Shown: one piece after another, positions 47,256-56,823 of the stretch | Position numbering within the stretch: the stretch's first letter is position 1 | How the letters are laid out: each line of letters begins with the position of its first letter | Translations under genes and position numbers: made by a program | Origin: Maribellus maritimus | GTDB lineage: Bacteria > Bacteroidota > Bacteroidia > Bacteroidales > Prolixibacteraceae | Length of the DNA stretch: 64,000 bases | NCBI RefSeq assembly: GCF_022267315.1 | Contig: NZ_JAIKLE010000007.1 | Span: 62,001-126,000, forward strand | Reading direction: 5' to 3' | Notes under the pieces: generated by a model | Seen by the model: only the letters and a program-made list of their open reading frames with translations | Told to the model about the DNA's origin: nothing | Database searches by the model: none

Positions 47256-48473
47256 ATGGATTACAACATTCAAAAAATAAGAAGCTATTTTCCCGTTCTG
47301 AACCAAAAAGTTTACAACAAACCGTTTGTATATTTCGACAACGCCGCATCGGCTCAAAAACCAGTGCAGGTCTTAATGACGGAAGAGCGGCTTCACAACG
47401 ATTTTTACGGGAATATCCACCGGGCAGCGCATTACATGGCCGACCAGGCAACCGTCGAATTTGAAGCAGTTCGTATTAAACTCCAGAAATTTATTAAAGC
47501 AGGAGTTCGGGAAGAAATTATTCTTACCAAAGGAACTACTGAAAGCGTAAACCTGGTTGCCCATTCTTTTGGTGAGAAATATATTCAGGAAGGCGATGAA
47601 ATTATCGTTTCCGAAATGGAACATCATTCAAACATTGTTCCCTGGCAACTGGTAGCAGGCAGAAAAAATGCAACGGTTATAAAACTCCCTTTTACCGATT
47701 CGGGTGAACTTCAGTTGGATGTTTTGGAAAAGTTGATCAATCACAAAACAAAAATTATTGCATTGGCACATGTTTCCAATGTTTTGGGAACAATCAATCC
47801 TGTAGAAAAGATAGTTCAGATAGCTCATCAAAAAAATGTTCCTGTTTTTATCGACGGGGCACAAGCTGTTCAACATATTCCCGTTGACGTTCAAAAACTG
47901 GATGCTGACTTTTATGCCTTTTCTGCACATAAAATGTACGGTCCAAACGGCGTTGGTGTTTTGTACGGTAAACGAAAATGGCTGGATGAAATGCCTCCCT
48001 ACCAAGGCGGTGGCGAAATGATTTCGGAAGTTTCATTTGAAAAAACAACCTTTAATGAAATACCTTACAAGTTCGAGGCAGGAACACCAAATATTACCAG
48101 TGTAGTTGCGTTTGGTTCCGCAATCGATTTGATTACTGAGATTGGGCTGCAAAATATTGGAAAATGGGAAAAGAATATCCTAACTTATGCTGCTTCAAAA
48201 TTAAAGGAGATCTCCGGAATAAAAATCTATGGTGAGGCACCGGAAAAATCGGGTGTCATTTCATTTAATGTTGGCAATACCCATCCCTACGATATCGGAA
48301 TGTTACTTGATAAAATGGGAATTGCCGTTCGAACGGGTCATCATTGTGCCGATCCGGTTATGCAACACTACAAAGTTCCCGGAACGATTCGTATTTCCTT
48401 TGGAATGTACAACACAAAAGAAGAAGTTGATCTTTTTATCGAGGCATTGAAAAAAGTGCTTGTGATGTTATAA
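47256..48473 (+). CDS. sufS: Cysteine desulfurase SufS
   Basis: A 405-residue PLP-dependent cysteine desulfurase of the SufS/CsdA type, supplying sulfur for Fe-S assembly. Start at ATG 47256 (MDYNIQKIRSYFPVL); an earlier in-frame ATG at 47190 lies inside the terminator hairpin. The PLP lysine is Lys226 in FSAHKMYGPNGVG, and the persulfide Cys is Cys364 in RTGHHCADPVM, placed as in type II desulfurases that need SufE. Its 3' end overlaps the convergent DUF6132 gene by 6 bases. Confidence 0.96.
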   Translation: MDYNIQKIRSYFPVLNQKVYNKPFVYFDNAASAQKPVQVLMTEERLHNDFYGNIHRAAHYMADQATVEFEAVRIKLQKFIKAGVREEIILTKGTTESVNLVAHSFGEKYIQEGDEIIVSEMEHHSNIVPWQLVAGRKNATVIKLPFTDSGELQLDVLEKLINHKTKIIALAHVSNVLGTINPVEKIVQIAHQKNVPVFIDGAQAVQHIPVDVQKLDADFYAFSAHKMYGPNGVGVLYGKRKWLDEMPPYQGGGEMISEVSFEKTTFNEIPYKFEAGTPNITSVVAFGSAIDLITEIGLQNIGKWEKNILTYAASKLKEISGIKIYGEAPEKSGVISFNVGNTHPYDIGMLLDKMGIAVRTGHHCADPVMQHYKVPGTIRISFGMYNTKEEVDLFIEALKKVLVML

Positions 48474-48692
48474 ATTCTCTGGTTTTGGTGAAGATTCCTT
48501 TTTTCCTTTTTTAGAACTGTTTGGAAAAACATACCCGATCAATGCGCCATAAAGTGTACTGGTATGCCAGTTCGACTGAATCGGGCAGGTTCCGGAAGTA
48601 CAGCCAATATAATACCAGTAAAGAAATCCGGCCAATGCGCCCAGGAAAAGGCCCACTACTTTCCACTTATACCTCAATAGAAACTGTTTCAT
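48468..48692 (-). CDS. DUF6132 family small membrane protein
   Basis: A 74-residue protein starting at 48692 (MKQFLLRYKWKVVG). One helix at about residues 10-27 precedes the family signature YYIGCTSGTCPIQSNWHTST with two cysteines, and a second hydrophobic segment LYGALIGYVF follows. This signature matches DUF6132, small membrane proteins common in Bacteroidota with unknown role; the paired Cys may bind metal or sulfur. It overlaps sufS tail-to-tail. Confidence 0.75.
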   Translation of the reverse strand: MKQFLLRYKWKVVGLFLGALAGFLYWYYIGCTSGTCPIQSNWHTSTLYGALIGYVFPNSSKKGKKESSPKPENL

Positions 48693-48796
48693 AACAAAAA
48701 ATTTCCACAAAGAAACGCAGAATAGAAAAAATTGAAAGTGATTTGAGTCACATTGAAAAGCGCTTCTCTGCGGATTATAAAAACAGTATTTTTGAA

Positions 48797-49372
48797 TTAG
48801 TAATTACTTGCTGCAATTTCAAAATAAGCCTGGTCATGCAAACAGGCCGGACATTTTTTGGGTGCGACAGTCCCTTCGTGTATAAAACCACACTTGCGAC
48901 ATTTCCAGATTACCTTCTCACCACGTTTAAATACCTTCCCCTCTTCCAGATTTGTATATAATGTGCGATACCGTTCTTCGTGTTCTTTTTCCACCCGGGA
49001 AATTAATTTAAAAGCATTGGCAATTTCTTTAAAACCTTCCTCCTCGGCTATCCGGGCAAATTCAGGATACAAATCGGTCCACTCTTCGTTTTCACCATCG
49101 GCAGCAGCCTTCAAATTTTCAAGGGTAGTCCCAACTTTTCCGGCCGGATACGAGGCTGTGATTTCCACCATTCCACCTTCCAGAAAATCGAAAAACCGTT
49201 TAGCGTGCTGGCGCTCGTTTATTGCAGTTTCTTCAAAAATTGCAGCAATTTGTTCCAAGCCTTCTTTTCGCGCTTTTTTAGCAAAATAATCATACCTCAT
49301 CCGTGCTTGTGATTCACCTGCAAATGCTTTCAATAAATTTTCTTCGGTTTGTGTTCCTTTTAAACTATTCAT
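48797..49372 (-). CDS. rbr: Rubrerythrin
   Basis: A 191-residue rubrerythrin, a non-heme diiron peroxidase that protects anaerobes from hydrogen peroxide. The four-helix ferritin-like domain (residues 1-140) has ligand motifs [29 protein letters not shown] and [13 protein letters not shown]. The C-terminal rubredoxin-like domain has KCRKCG-type [20 protein letters not shown] with the second Cys pair in CPAC. Its neighbours are Fe-S assembly genes, consistent with redox defence, and suggest an anaerobic or microaerobic lifestyle. Confidence 0.96.
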   Translation of the reverse strand: MNSLKGTQTEENLLKAFAGESQARMRYDYFAKKARKEGLEQIAAIFEETAINERQHAKRFFDFLEGGMVEITASYPAGKVGTTLENLKAAADGENEEWTDLYPEFARIAEEEGFKEIANAFKLISRVEKEHEERYRTLYTNLEEGKVFKRGEKVIWKCRKCGFIHEGTVAPKKCPACLHDQAYFEIAASNY

Positions 49373-49548
49373 ATCTAAAGATTTTAACTTTTGGTTTTGA
49401 ACATAAAACTATAAAAAATTAATAACAGACTTTAAGTCAATATTAAGAGTATCCACCTCATTTTAAAGATTCTTAATATGACTAAGAATAGCCATTGTTA
49501 AAAAGTAAAATTTTGCGAACTTTGAGTTTTTGTTAAAAGCTAAGATTC

Positions 49549-49971
49549 ATGTCGATAGAAGAAATACAACAGGAAATTATTGATGAATTCTCCATCTACG
49601 AAGATTGGATGGACAAATACTCGTATTTGATTGAATTGGGAAATGATTTGAAAAATTTGGACCAAAAAGATAAAAACGACCAGAATTTAATAAAGGGATG
49701 TCAATCACGGGTTTGGTTGGTTGCCGAGATGAAGGATGGAAAAATTTATTTCAGGGGAGAAAGTGATGCAGTTATTGTAAAAGGGCTGGTTGCATTGCTT
49801 TTACGTGTTGTTTCAGGAAGAACTCCCAAAGAATTGATTGAAAATGATCTTCATTTCATCGATGATTTGGGGCTCAAACAACATCTCTCGCCAACACGCT
49901 CAAATGGATTGCTGGCCATGGTAAAACAAATTCGTTTATATGGTGTTGCTTATAGCAAGATTGCAGATTGA
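49549..49971 (+). CDS. sufE: Sulfur acceptor protein SufE
   Basis: A 140-residue SufE, accepting persulfide from SufS. The active cysteine is Cys51 in LIKGCQSRVWLVAE, and SPTRSNGLLAMVKQIRLYG is the conserved C-terminal helix. It is separated from sufS by about 1.1 kb holding two minus-strand genes, and is followed after 16 bases by the DUF59 gene, which has a clear GGAGG ribosome binding site. Confidence 0.95.
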   Translation: MSIEEIQQEIIDEFSIYEDWMDKYSYLIELGNDLKNLDQKDKNDQNLIKGCQSRVWLVAEMKDGKIYFRGESDAVIVKGLVALLLRVVSGRTPKELIENDLHFIDDLGLKQHLSPTRSNGLLAMVKQIRLYGVAYSKIAD

Positions 49972-49987
49972 GGAAGGAGGAATTAAA

Positions 49988-50293
49988 ATGGACAAAAGAA
50001 TAGACTTAATTATAAACAACCTGAAAGAAGTATACGACCCGGAGATTCCGGTAAACATATACGACCTTGGATTGATATATAATGTTGATGTTGACGAAAA
50101 AAACAATGCGAATATTGTAATGACGCTTACAGCACCGGGCTGCCCTGTTGTTGATATTTTAATGGATGATGTAACGGCAGCAACGCGTGCAGTGGAAGGA
50201 ATTGAAAATGTAAACATTGACCTTACCTTTGATCCGCCCTGGGATAAATCGATGATGAGTGAAGAAGCCAGGCTGGAGTTGGGTTTCTTTTAA
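49988..50293 (+). CDS. DUF59/MIP18-family Fe-S assembly protein (SufT-like)
   Basis: A 101-residue DUF59 protein, of the type named SufT or PaaD-like, involved in Fe-S cluster maturation. Start at ATG 49988 (MDKRIDLIINNLKEVYDPEI), 7 bases after GGAGG, an unusually good Shine-Dalgarno for this phylum. Signature segments are DPEIPVNIYDLGLIYNV, MTLTAPGCPVVDILMDDV (with the conserved Cys) and LTFDPPWDKSMMSEEA. Co-transcribed with sufE; a weak hairpin (ACGACG / CGTCGT, 50307-50326) follows. Confidence 0.93.
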   Translation: MDKRIDLIINNLKEVYDPEIPVNIYDLGLIYNVDVDEKNNANIVMTLTAPGCPVVDILMDDVTAATRAVEGIENVNIDLTFDPPWDKSMMSEEARLELGFF

Positions 50294-50338
50294 AGACCAA
50301 ATTCTGACGACGGTTACAAACGTCGTTTTGGAGGAGGT

Positions 50339-51598
50339 TTACCCTTTAACCAACTTGTGCTTTCCAATAAATTCCGGATCAACTTCAACTCCCAGCCCCG
50401 GACCTGACGGAACTTTTACAACACCCTCATTGCTTTTTAAATCTGAAGTTTTACACTCCAGTGGAATTTCTCTGTTAAATCCTTTAAATTCATGAAACGG
50501 CCCGGCATTTGGAATCGCCGAAACAAAATGCATCATGTACAAATACCCCAAACCGGACCCTGAAATATGGGGAACACAAATTTTCCCTGAAGCGTCAGCC
50601 ATACGCGCCACTTTCATGGAACGAAGCATTCCGCCAAAATAAAAAATATCGGGCTGTACAATCTGCAACGCATCATGGGCAATCAGCCACCTAAAATTAT
50701 ACATGCTGGGTTCCTGTTCGCCACCGGCAATAGGTACTGTCAGTGCTTTTGCTACTTCAAGCGTTTCTTCATACCAATCAAACGGAACGGGTTCTTCATA
50801 AAAATCAATTTTATACTCTTGCAAAATTCTCCCTATCCTGATGGCTTCCTCAATCGTATAAGATCCGTTGGAATCTGCATAAATTGTCATATTCTCTCCA
50901 AATGTTTTACGAACAAGCGGAATCAACTCTTCCGTTCTTCCCGGGGGATAATCGGCATTATTACTCATTCTTCCGCCAATTTTAAATTTCACGGCTTTTG
51001 ACTGTGTTTCTCCCACCTGTCTTTTTATTCCCTCAATAGACTCCTTTGCTGTTTTTCCTCTGAAATTATTTGCCTGATATACCGCAATTTCAATTTGATG
51101 AATTTCTCCGATTAGTTCCCCCATCGGTTTTCCGGCAATTCTCCCTAACATATCCAAAATAGCAAATTCGATGGTAGCCAGCGGAACCCAAAGCGCCAGA
51201 CTTTGCAATTTATAGTTGCTTTGATAAACATACACCTCATCCAGAATTTTTTCCAAATCGCGGGCATCTTTCCCCGGGAAAAATGGCTGAAGCCGCTTAG
51301 TAAAAATGGGATACAAAGAAATCATCTGCATGTTGTTTCCAACGGATATTCCTTCCGCACCCCCGGTTGACCTTACCCTGCAAATAAAATTATCTTCGTA
51401 TCTTAATAATTCCAATGTTTCAATAATTACGGGATCAGGGAATAGTTCCTTTTTTAGAACCTGCTTTGTCAGCATCTTATCGAGCACTGAATAATCCATT
51501 TTATCATTACTCTGAAATGCAGATGAAGGATTTGACACAGCAGTTCCGACAACTGCGAGCGAAGAGCTTTTTAAAAAGTTACGGCGATTTAGGTTCAT
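50339..51598 (-). CDS. Enolase-superfamily enzyme (mandelate racemase/muconate lactonizing type), Tat-exported
   Basis: A 419-residue member of the mandelate racemase/muconate-lactonizing family. The start at 51598 gives MNLNRRNFLKSSSLAVVG, a twin-arginine (Tat) signal; a longer upstream frame overlaps the divergent queG start. The catalytic features visible are the KxK motif in AVKFKIGGR, metal ligands in IYADSNGSYT, YEEPVPF and PIAGGEQEPS, and the general base region VPHISGSG. These enzymes abstract an alpha proton for racemisation, dehydration or epimerisation of acid sugars or similar. Export of such an enzyme is less common; substrate unknown. It is divergent from queG, with only 28 bases between start codons. 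Confidence 0.88.
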   Translation of the reverse strand: MNLNRRNFLKSSSLAVVGTAVSNPSSAFQSNDKMDYSVLDKMLTKQVLKKELFPDPVIIETLELLRYEDNFICRVRSTGGAEGISVGNNMQMISLYPIFTKRLQPFFPGKDARDLEKILDEVYVYQSNYKLQSLALWVPLATIEFAILDMLGRIAGKPMGELIGEIHQIEIAVYQANNFRGKTAKESIEGIKRQVGETQSKAVKFKIGGRMSNNADYPPGRTEELIPLVRKTFGENMTIYADSNGSYTIEEAIRIGRILQEYKIDFYEEPVPFDWYEETLEVAKALTVPIAGGEQEPSMYNFRWLIAHDALQIVQPDIFYFGGMLRSMKVARMADASGKICVPHISGSGLGYLYMMHFVSAIPNAGPFHEFKGFNREIPLECKTSDLKSNEGVVKVPSGPGLGVEVDPEFIGKHKLVKG

Positions 51599-51626
51599 TT
51601 TGTTTAGTTTACTATTTTTATAAAAC

Positions 51627-52571
51627 ATGCAGGAAAAAAAACACTTATCAAATATACTAAAATCCAAAGCGAAAGATTTAGGCTTTCTGGAATGTGCTGT
51701 ACTTCAGGTCCAAGAGCTGGTCGGTGAGAAAGAGTATTTTCATAAATGGCTTAACAAAGAGATGCATGGTGAAATGGGCTACATGGCAAGAAATATCGAC
51801 AAACGACTGAATCCTGAGTTGTTAGTAGAGAATGCCAAAACAATAATTATAGTTCTTCAGAATTACTATCCTCAAACAAAACAAAAAAATTCCGATGCCC
51901 CGATACTTTCAAAATATGCTTACGGGACCGACTATCATTTTGTAATGAAAGACAAGTTAAAAAAGCTGCTTTCTTTTATTCAGAATGAGATTGAACCTTG
52001 CAACGGACGACCCTTTGTTGATTCGGCACCTGTCTTGGAACGTGCCTGGGCAAAATGTGCCGGATTGGGCTGGATTGGTAAAAACAGCAATCTTATCTCG
52101 GTAACACACGGAAGTTTCTTTTTTATCGGGGAACTAATTCTTGATATTGAACTTCCCTACGACGAAGCCAAACTGGTTCGCGACCACTGTGGAAATTGTA
52201 CACGCTGCATTGATGCCTGCCCAACAAAAGCAATTGTTACCAACCATGTAGTTGATGCCCGAAAATGTATTTCCTATCAAACCATTGAATTAAAAGGAGA
52301 TTTGGATAAAAATCTAAAAGGACTATTTGAGAACCGCGTGTTTGGTTGCGACATTTGCCAGGATGTTTGTCCCTGGAATTTAAAATCGACGGCACACAAC
52401 GAGCCCAATTTTGAACCTCGCCCTGAATTAATGGAATTGTCAAAAAAAGATTGGCTTAATATCGAAAAACCATTGTTTAACGAACTATTTAAAAATTCGG
52501 CGGTAAAACGAACCGGATTTAAAGGCTTGAAACGCAACCTCAAATTTCTTCAGCAGGAAAACGATGACTAA
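51627..52571 (+). CDS. queG: Epoxyqueuosine reductase QueG
   Basis: A 314-residue QueG, which uses cobalamin and 4Fe-4S clusters to reduce epoxyqueuosine in tRNA to queuosine. The likely acid is Asp132 in RPFVDSAPVLERAWA. The two clusters are bound by C188-x2-C191-x2-C194-x3-C198 (CGNCTRCIDACPTKAI) with Cys248, and C241-x2-C244 with Cys214 and related residues. It completes the step after QueA. Its 3' end overlaps the next gene by 8 bases. Confidence 0.96.
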   Translation: MQEKKHLSNILKSKAKDLGFLECAVLQVQELVGEKEYFHKWLNKEMHGEMGYMARNIDKRLNPELLVENAKTIIIVLQNYYPQTKQKNSDAPILSKYAYGTDYHFVMKDKLKKLLSFIQNEIEPCNGRPFVDSAPVLERAWAKCAGLGWIGKNSNLISVTHGSFFFIGELILDIELPYDEAKLVRDHCGNCTRCIDACPTKAIVTNHVVDARKCISYQTIELKGDLDKNLKGLFENRVFGCDICQDVCPWNLKSTAHNEPNFEPRPELMELSKKDWLNIEKPLFNELFKNSAVKRTGFKGLKRNLKFLQQENDD

Positions 52572-53028
52572 AAAATACGAATACGAAACCGTTCTGCTTA
52601 AAGGGCCGCAACTGGGTGTTTTTGCCGAATTCCCTTATGAAAGTGCAAAGGAATTTGGCACACGAAAAGCCATTCGTGTAAAAGCTGCATTCGACGGAAA
52701 AATGTACCGGATGAGTTTACTTCCTCACGGAAACGGCACCCATTGGCTGCACCTGAAAAAAGACATCCGCGATGCGATTGGAAAAACCGAAGGAGACAGC
52801 GTTCATATTGTTGTTGAAAAAGATGAAGCTCCCCCGGAAATTAAGGTTCCGGAATATTTGCAATGGCTCCTCGATGATGACCCGAAAATGATGAGAGCAT
52901 TTAATAAACTGAGCTATTCTGCTAAAAAATTCTGGGTCGGATTTATTGACGAACCAAAATCAAAAGACGGGAAAGTTACACGTGTGAACCGTTTTTTTGA
53001 ATTTCTGATGGAAAACAAAATGAAGTGA
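52564..53028 (+). CDS. YdeI/OmpD-associated family protein (DUF1905)
   Basis: A 154-residue cytoplasmic protein. The N-terminal DUF1905 part includes LLKGPQLGVFAEFPYES and GTRKAIRVKAAFDGKMYRMS; the C-terminal helical YdeI part has VPEYLQWLLDDDPKMMRAFN and KKFWVGFIDEPKSKDGKVTR. Function unknown. It overlaps queG by 8 bases and so is translationally coupled to it. Confidence 0.85.
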   Translation: MTKKYEYETVLLKGPQLGVFAEFPYESAKEFGTRKAIRVKAAFDGKMYRMSLLPHGNGTHWLHLKKDIRDAIGKTEGDSVHIVVEKDEAPPEIKVPEYLQWLLDDDPKMMRAFNKLSYSAKKFWVGFIDEPKSKDGKVTRVNRFFEFLMENKMK

Positions 53029-53127
53029 AATGATTTCTCCAAACCATATTTCAGAACAAAAGTGATTGCAAAGGCATATGTTTTGGAACAATTTTTGCTG
53101 ACAATCAGCCAACTAAACTAATCCACT

Positions 53128-56100
53128 ATGCCAACACACCGTATTATATTACTGCTTATTTTGTTGGAAAATGTTTTTGCAATTCATTCCCAAAATGTGG
53201 AAGCATTTATAAAAGAGCCAAACACCATGAGATTTCAAAAACTCTATCTCCACACCGACCGGGAATTTTATTTTTCGGGAGATACCCTGTGGTTTGCAGC
53301 TTATCTTGTTGAAGGACAATCACACATACCGGTCTCTGAGTCGTGTAACTTATACGTCGATTTAATTGGTGAAGATGGTGAAATTATAAAAAACGAAATA
53401 TTTCTAATTCAAACAGGATTGGGCCGGGGTTGGCTTTCGCTTTCCAATTCCACTGAACTGGAAGGAAACTATTTGCTGCGTGCCTATACCGACTACCTAA
53501 AGAACTTTGGCGACGACGCCTTTTTCACCAAAACCATCAGAATTTCCACCGTTAAAAATTCTTTTGAACTATCTTCGAGCCAGCTGAGTATTGATAAAGA
53601 CTGGGCTCTTGACACACTAAGTCAAATTTCAGCCGGAGAATCACTGGAAACCAGAATCGATGTTTCATTTCTTCCGGAAGGTGGTTTTCTGCTTGTCGGC
53701 GAATCGAATTGTGTAACGTTTAAAGCAACTGATAAATCAGGAAAAGGAATTCCGGTTTCGGGAACTCTCCTGGATGAAAAAAAACAACCAGTATTAACTT
53801 TTCAATCCATTTACAAAGGTGCCGGAAAGTTTTATTTCTATCCAAAAGCCGGGGAAACATACACTGCACAAATTGGAGAAACCCATTTTGAACTTCCTGA
53901 GGTAAAAGAAAGTGGCGCAAAACTAAAACTGGTAAATCAGGGAAAACGACAGATACAATTGGTTGTTCAGGGGAAAGATACGGGCCGAGGACAGTGGACT
54001 CTTGTTGGGATGAATAGAGGCAGGGGTTTATTTTACTTGGAAATCACCCGCAAAAAAATAAATTCCATTCTTAAAATAGACATTGAAAAACTGCGGAGTG
54101 GAATCAACCGACTGGTACTGCTTGACGACAATTTAAAGCCGGTTTCCGAGCGACTGGTTTTTATTAGCGACAATATTAACCATCTGCAGGTCCGGTTAAA
54201 CGACAAGCAACTGTCAACCCGCGAAATCGTTCAGGTAGATATTCAAGACACAGTCGGTTCCGAGATATCATTTCTCTCAATGGCTGTAGTCGATGAAAAC
54301 TACCTGAATGCCACCGGAGTTTCACAAAACATGGCTTCATATTTACTGCTTGATTCAGAGTTAAAAGGCCATATTGAAACACCGGCCGATTATTCTATTT
54401 CCGACGATTCGCTCGACTCGCAAACCAAACTAGATTTGCTGATGACAATAAACGGATGGAGCAATTACATTTGGAATGATTTAGATAAAGATTCTGCAGA
54501 AATAAAGTTTGAGCCACAACTGGGATTTAGTTTTCAGGGACAGGTAAAACGAGCAATCGGAAACAAAACTCTCCCTGAAGGCGATGTTACCATGATGCTT
54601 TTTAAAAACGACAGTACAACTCAAATCATTGACCAGCCGCTTGATAAAAACGGAAATTTCAAATTCAGTAAGATCTTTTTTACCGACTCAGCCTCTGTTT
54701 TTGTTCAGGCACGCAATAAACGAAACAAAAACAGCGTACAGTTTGAAATGGAACTACCACAAATAACTCCTCCTCCAATCGACAATCAACAATTACATGT
54801 TTTACAGGATTTTACCGGTATTCCTTTATCTCTATACCGGCAACGCTACCTGAATGACTTACGGTTAAAGGAATTTTACCCGAACAGAGATACACGATTG
54901 ATTGACGAAATTAATGTTACAGCGCGAAAACCCGAACCAAAAATAAAAACCGGAACACCTCAGAAAAATAAAGGCGCATATCAATTAACGGGGGAAATGA
55001 CCGCCGGCAGCTTAGACATTGTGCAATATCTTGCTACAAGAGTCCCCGGTGTTTATTCTTTTCTAATATGGAATGAGGAGAAAAAAAAGAACGAAGTATT
55101 TATTAAAGTAAGAACCGGAGAAACGAGTGGAATTGCAAATTTTTTTATTGACGGTTACCGGTACATAGAATACGATGAAGCCCGAAGTTACAACATCAGT
55201 GATATCAAAACAATTGAGATTATCTCTCCACCAATGTCTTATGCTTTTGGAGCACGTGCAATGTGGGGAGCAATAAACCTAACCTTTAAAACCAGTGAAG
55301 AAAGAGCTTTGGACAGGCCACTGTTAGGTGGAATGGTAGAAAAGATAGAAGGTTTTGCATCCTTTAAAGAATTCTATTCACCGGAATACACAACGGAAAA
55401 TGTAAAAGATGAAGCGCCTGATTTCAGAAATACTTTATACTGGAATCCGAATCTTATTTTAGGAAATGGCGTTGCGGAAGTTTTATTTTTTACCTGCGAT
55501 AATGTTTCGCGCTACAAAGTTCTGGTGGAAGGAATTTCGGGAAACGGGCAGATTTGTTTGGGAAGTGCTGATTTTACTGTTGCCCGGTTCCGAAATTCAG
55601 ACGCAGATACAGAAAATTCAACAATAGAAAAAAGGAAAAATACAGCGGATTCAAAAACAGTTAGTCCTGAAAGCAGTATGCAGGCGGAGAATGATATTGA
55701 AAGAACAATTTCCGGAGAAAGTAAAAGCACCGGCAAAAACGTTATTTCCGGAACAGTTCTAAACAACAACGGCACTCCGGTTGAATTTGCCACGTTGTAC
55801 AACCTAGGGAGAAAAACTTCGTGTATTACCGATGAGAATGGATTTTTTAGACTTGAAGCGCAGGTAAACGATTCGATTGAAATAAAACATTTAAATTATA
55901 AAAAAACACGTTTCCTGATCGATAATAAAATCGAAAATTTTGTTCTTTCATCCAAAGACTTTCAAATTGAAGAAGTATTGGTTTCACCACAATTTGCTTT
56001 CAACCTTTTTAACAGAAGCTGCGAAAACACCTGGAAAACATTTGAAGATGAAAACGTCTCCCGGGCTTATGCAAAATGTACCCGAAAATTATATGGCGAA

Positions 56101-56823
56101 ACAGTTGCACAGGAGGCCTTTTTGGATTTGGATATTGTTCAAAAAAAACTTCGCTCATACAAAAAGGGCGAAAAAACAAATATTTACCGGATTCAGGAGA
56201 AAATAGAAAAAAACGGAGAAATTCAGGACAACGATTTTTTGATTGATTTGAATTTATTCTACCCGCCCGTTCAGCAAATTTACTGGGTTGATTTACCCAA
56301 ACAATTCAACTATCTGAAAAAAGAAGAAAGTAACTTTATAAAATTAATTCTTGCCAGCAAAACAAAGTACGATCACAAATGTAACATTGAAGTAATCATT
56401 AATAAAAAAGATACTACGCTGCTTTCGTTTGCGATGGTAAAAAAAGACATTAAACTTCCCTATTTACATTCAAAACTGGTTTTTGAAAAAGCACAGGAAG
56501 TATGGGATACAATTCCTGTTCAGAAAACGTATCATTACATTAAGTATGATTATTCTGATGGATTTGGATATTTATCGGAATACGTGCAGGGTGCGGTTAT
56601 TAGTCCGGGGCGGGAAATAGAAGTTTCTGAACATTTAAAAACATACAAAAACGGCGTTGAATCGCTGGCAATCCGAAAAAACCGTAAACGTATTTTTGGC
56701 AACAGAATTATTTTACGTTCAATTCAAAACCGATACGAAACCGAGTTTTGGGAAAACCAGTATGCAACAGGAACATCTCCTTATGATTTTAATACTTTGG
56801 AAAATCTAAAAATAAAAGACTAA
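53128..56823 (+). CDS. Surface protein: MG2-like, TonB plug and CarboxypepD_reg domains, no barrel
   Basis: A 1231-residue exported protein (signal peptide residues 1-21). An N-terminal alpha-2-macroglobulin-like MG2 part (LYLHTDREFYFSGDTLWFAAYL) is followed by other beta-sandwich regions. At about residues 590-730 is a TonB receptor plug-like domain (IDEINVTARKPEPKIKTG, AFGARAMWGAINLTFKT). A carboxypeptidase-regulatory-like domain (VISGTVLNNNGTPVEFATLY) follows at about 870-950, then a C-terminal domain of about 280 residues with no recognised family. The outer-membrane beta-barrel expected after a plug is absent. Such plug-bearing MG2 proteins are widespread in Bacteroidota with unclear function, probably on the periplasmic or surface side of the outer membrane. 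Confidence 0.82.
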   Translation: MPTHRIILLLILLENVFAIHSQNVEAFIKEPNTMRFQKLYLHTDREFYFSGDTLWFAAYLVEGQSHIPVSESCNLYVDLIGEDGEIIKNEIFLIQTGLGRGWLSLSNSTELEGNYLLRAYTDYLKNFGDDAFFTKTIRISTVKNSFELSSSQLSIDKDWALDTLSQISAGESLETRIDVSFLPEGGFLLVGESNCVTFKATDKSGKGIPVSGTLLDEKKQPVLTFQSIYKGAGKFYFYPKAGETYTAQIGETHFELPEVKESGAKLKLVNQGKRQIQLVVQGKDTGRGQWTLVGMNRGRGLFYLEITRKKINSILKIDIEKLRSGINRLVLLDDNLKPVSERLVFISDNINHLQVRLNDKQLSTREIVQVDIQDTVGSEISFLSMAVVDENYLNATGVSQNMASYLLLDSELKGHIETPADYSISDDSLDSQTKLDLLMTINGWSNYIWNDLDKDSAEIKFEPQLGFSFQGQVKRAIGNKTLPEGDVTMMLFKNDSTTQIIDQPLDKNGNFKFSKIFFTDSASVFVQARNKRNKNSVQFEMELPQITPPPIDNQQLHVLQDFTGIPLSLYRQRYLNDLRLKEFYPNRDTRLIDEINVTARKPEPKIKTGTPQKNKGAYQLTGEMTAGSLDIVQYLATRVPGVYSFLIWNEEKKKNEVFIKVRTGETSGIANFFIDGYRYIEYDEARSYNISDIKTIEIISPPMSYAFGARAMWGAINLTFKTSEERALDRPLLGGMVEKIEGFASFKEFYSPEYTTENVKDEAPDFRNTLYWNPNLILGNGVAEVLFFTCDNVSRYKVLVEGISGNGQICLGSADFTVARFRNSDADTENSTIEKRKNTADSKTVSPESSMQAENDIERTISGESKSTGKNVISGTVLNNNGTPVEFATLYNLGRKTSCITDENGFFRLEAQVNDSIEIKHLNYKKTRFLIDNKIENFVLSSKDFQIEEVLVSPQFAFNLFNRSCENTWKTFEDENVSRAYAKCTRKLYGETVAQEAFLDLDIVQKKLRSYKKGEKTNIYRIQEKIEKNGEIQDNDFLIDLNLFYPPVQQIYWVDLPKQFNYLKKEESNFIKLILASKTKYDHKCNIEVIINKKDTTLLSFAMVKKDIKLPYLHSKLVFEKAQEVWDTIPVQKTYHYIKYDYSDGFGYLSEYVQGAVISPGREIEVSEHLKTYKNGVESLAIRKNRKRIFGNRIILRSIQNRYETEFWENQYATGTSPYDFNTLENLKIKD

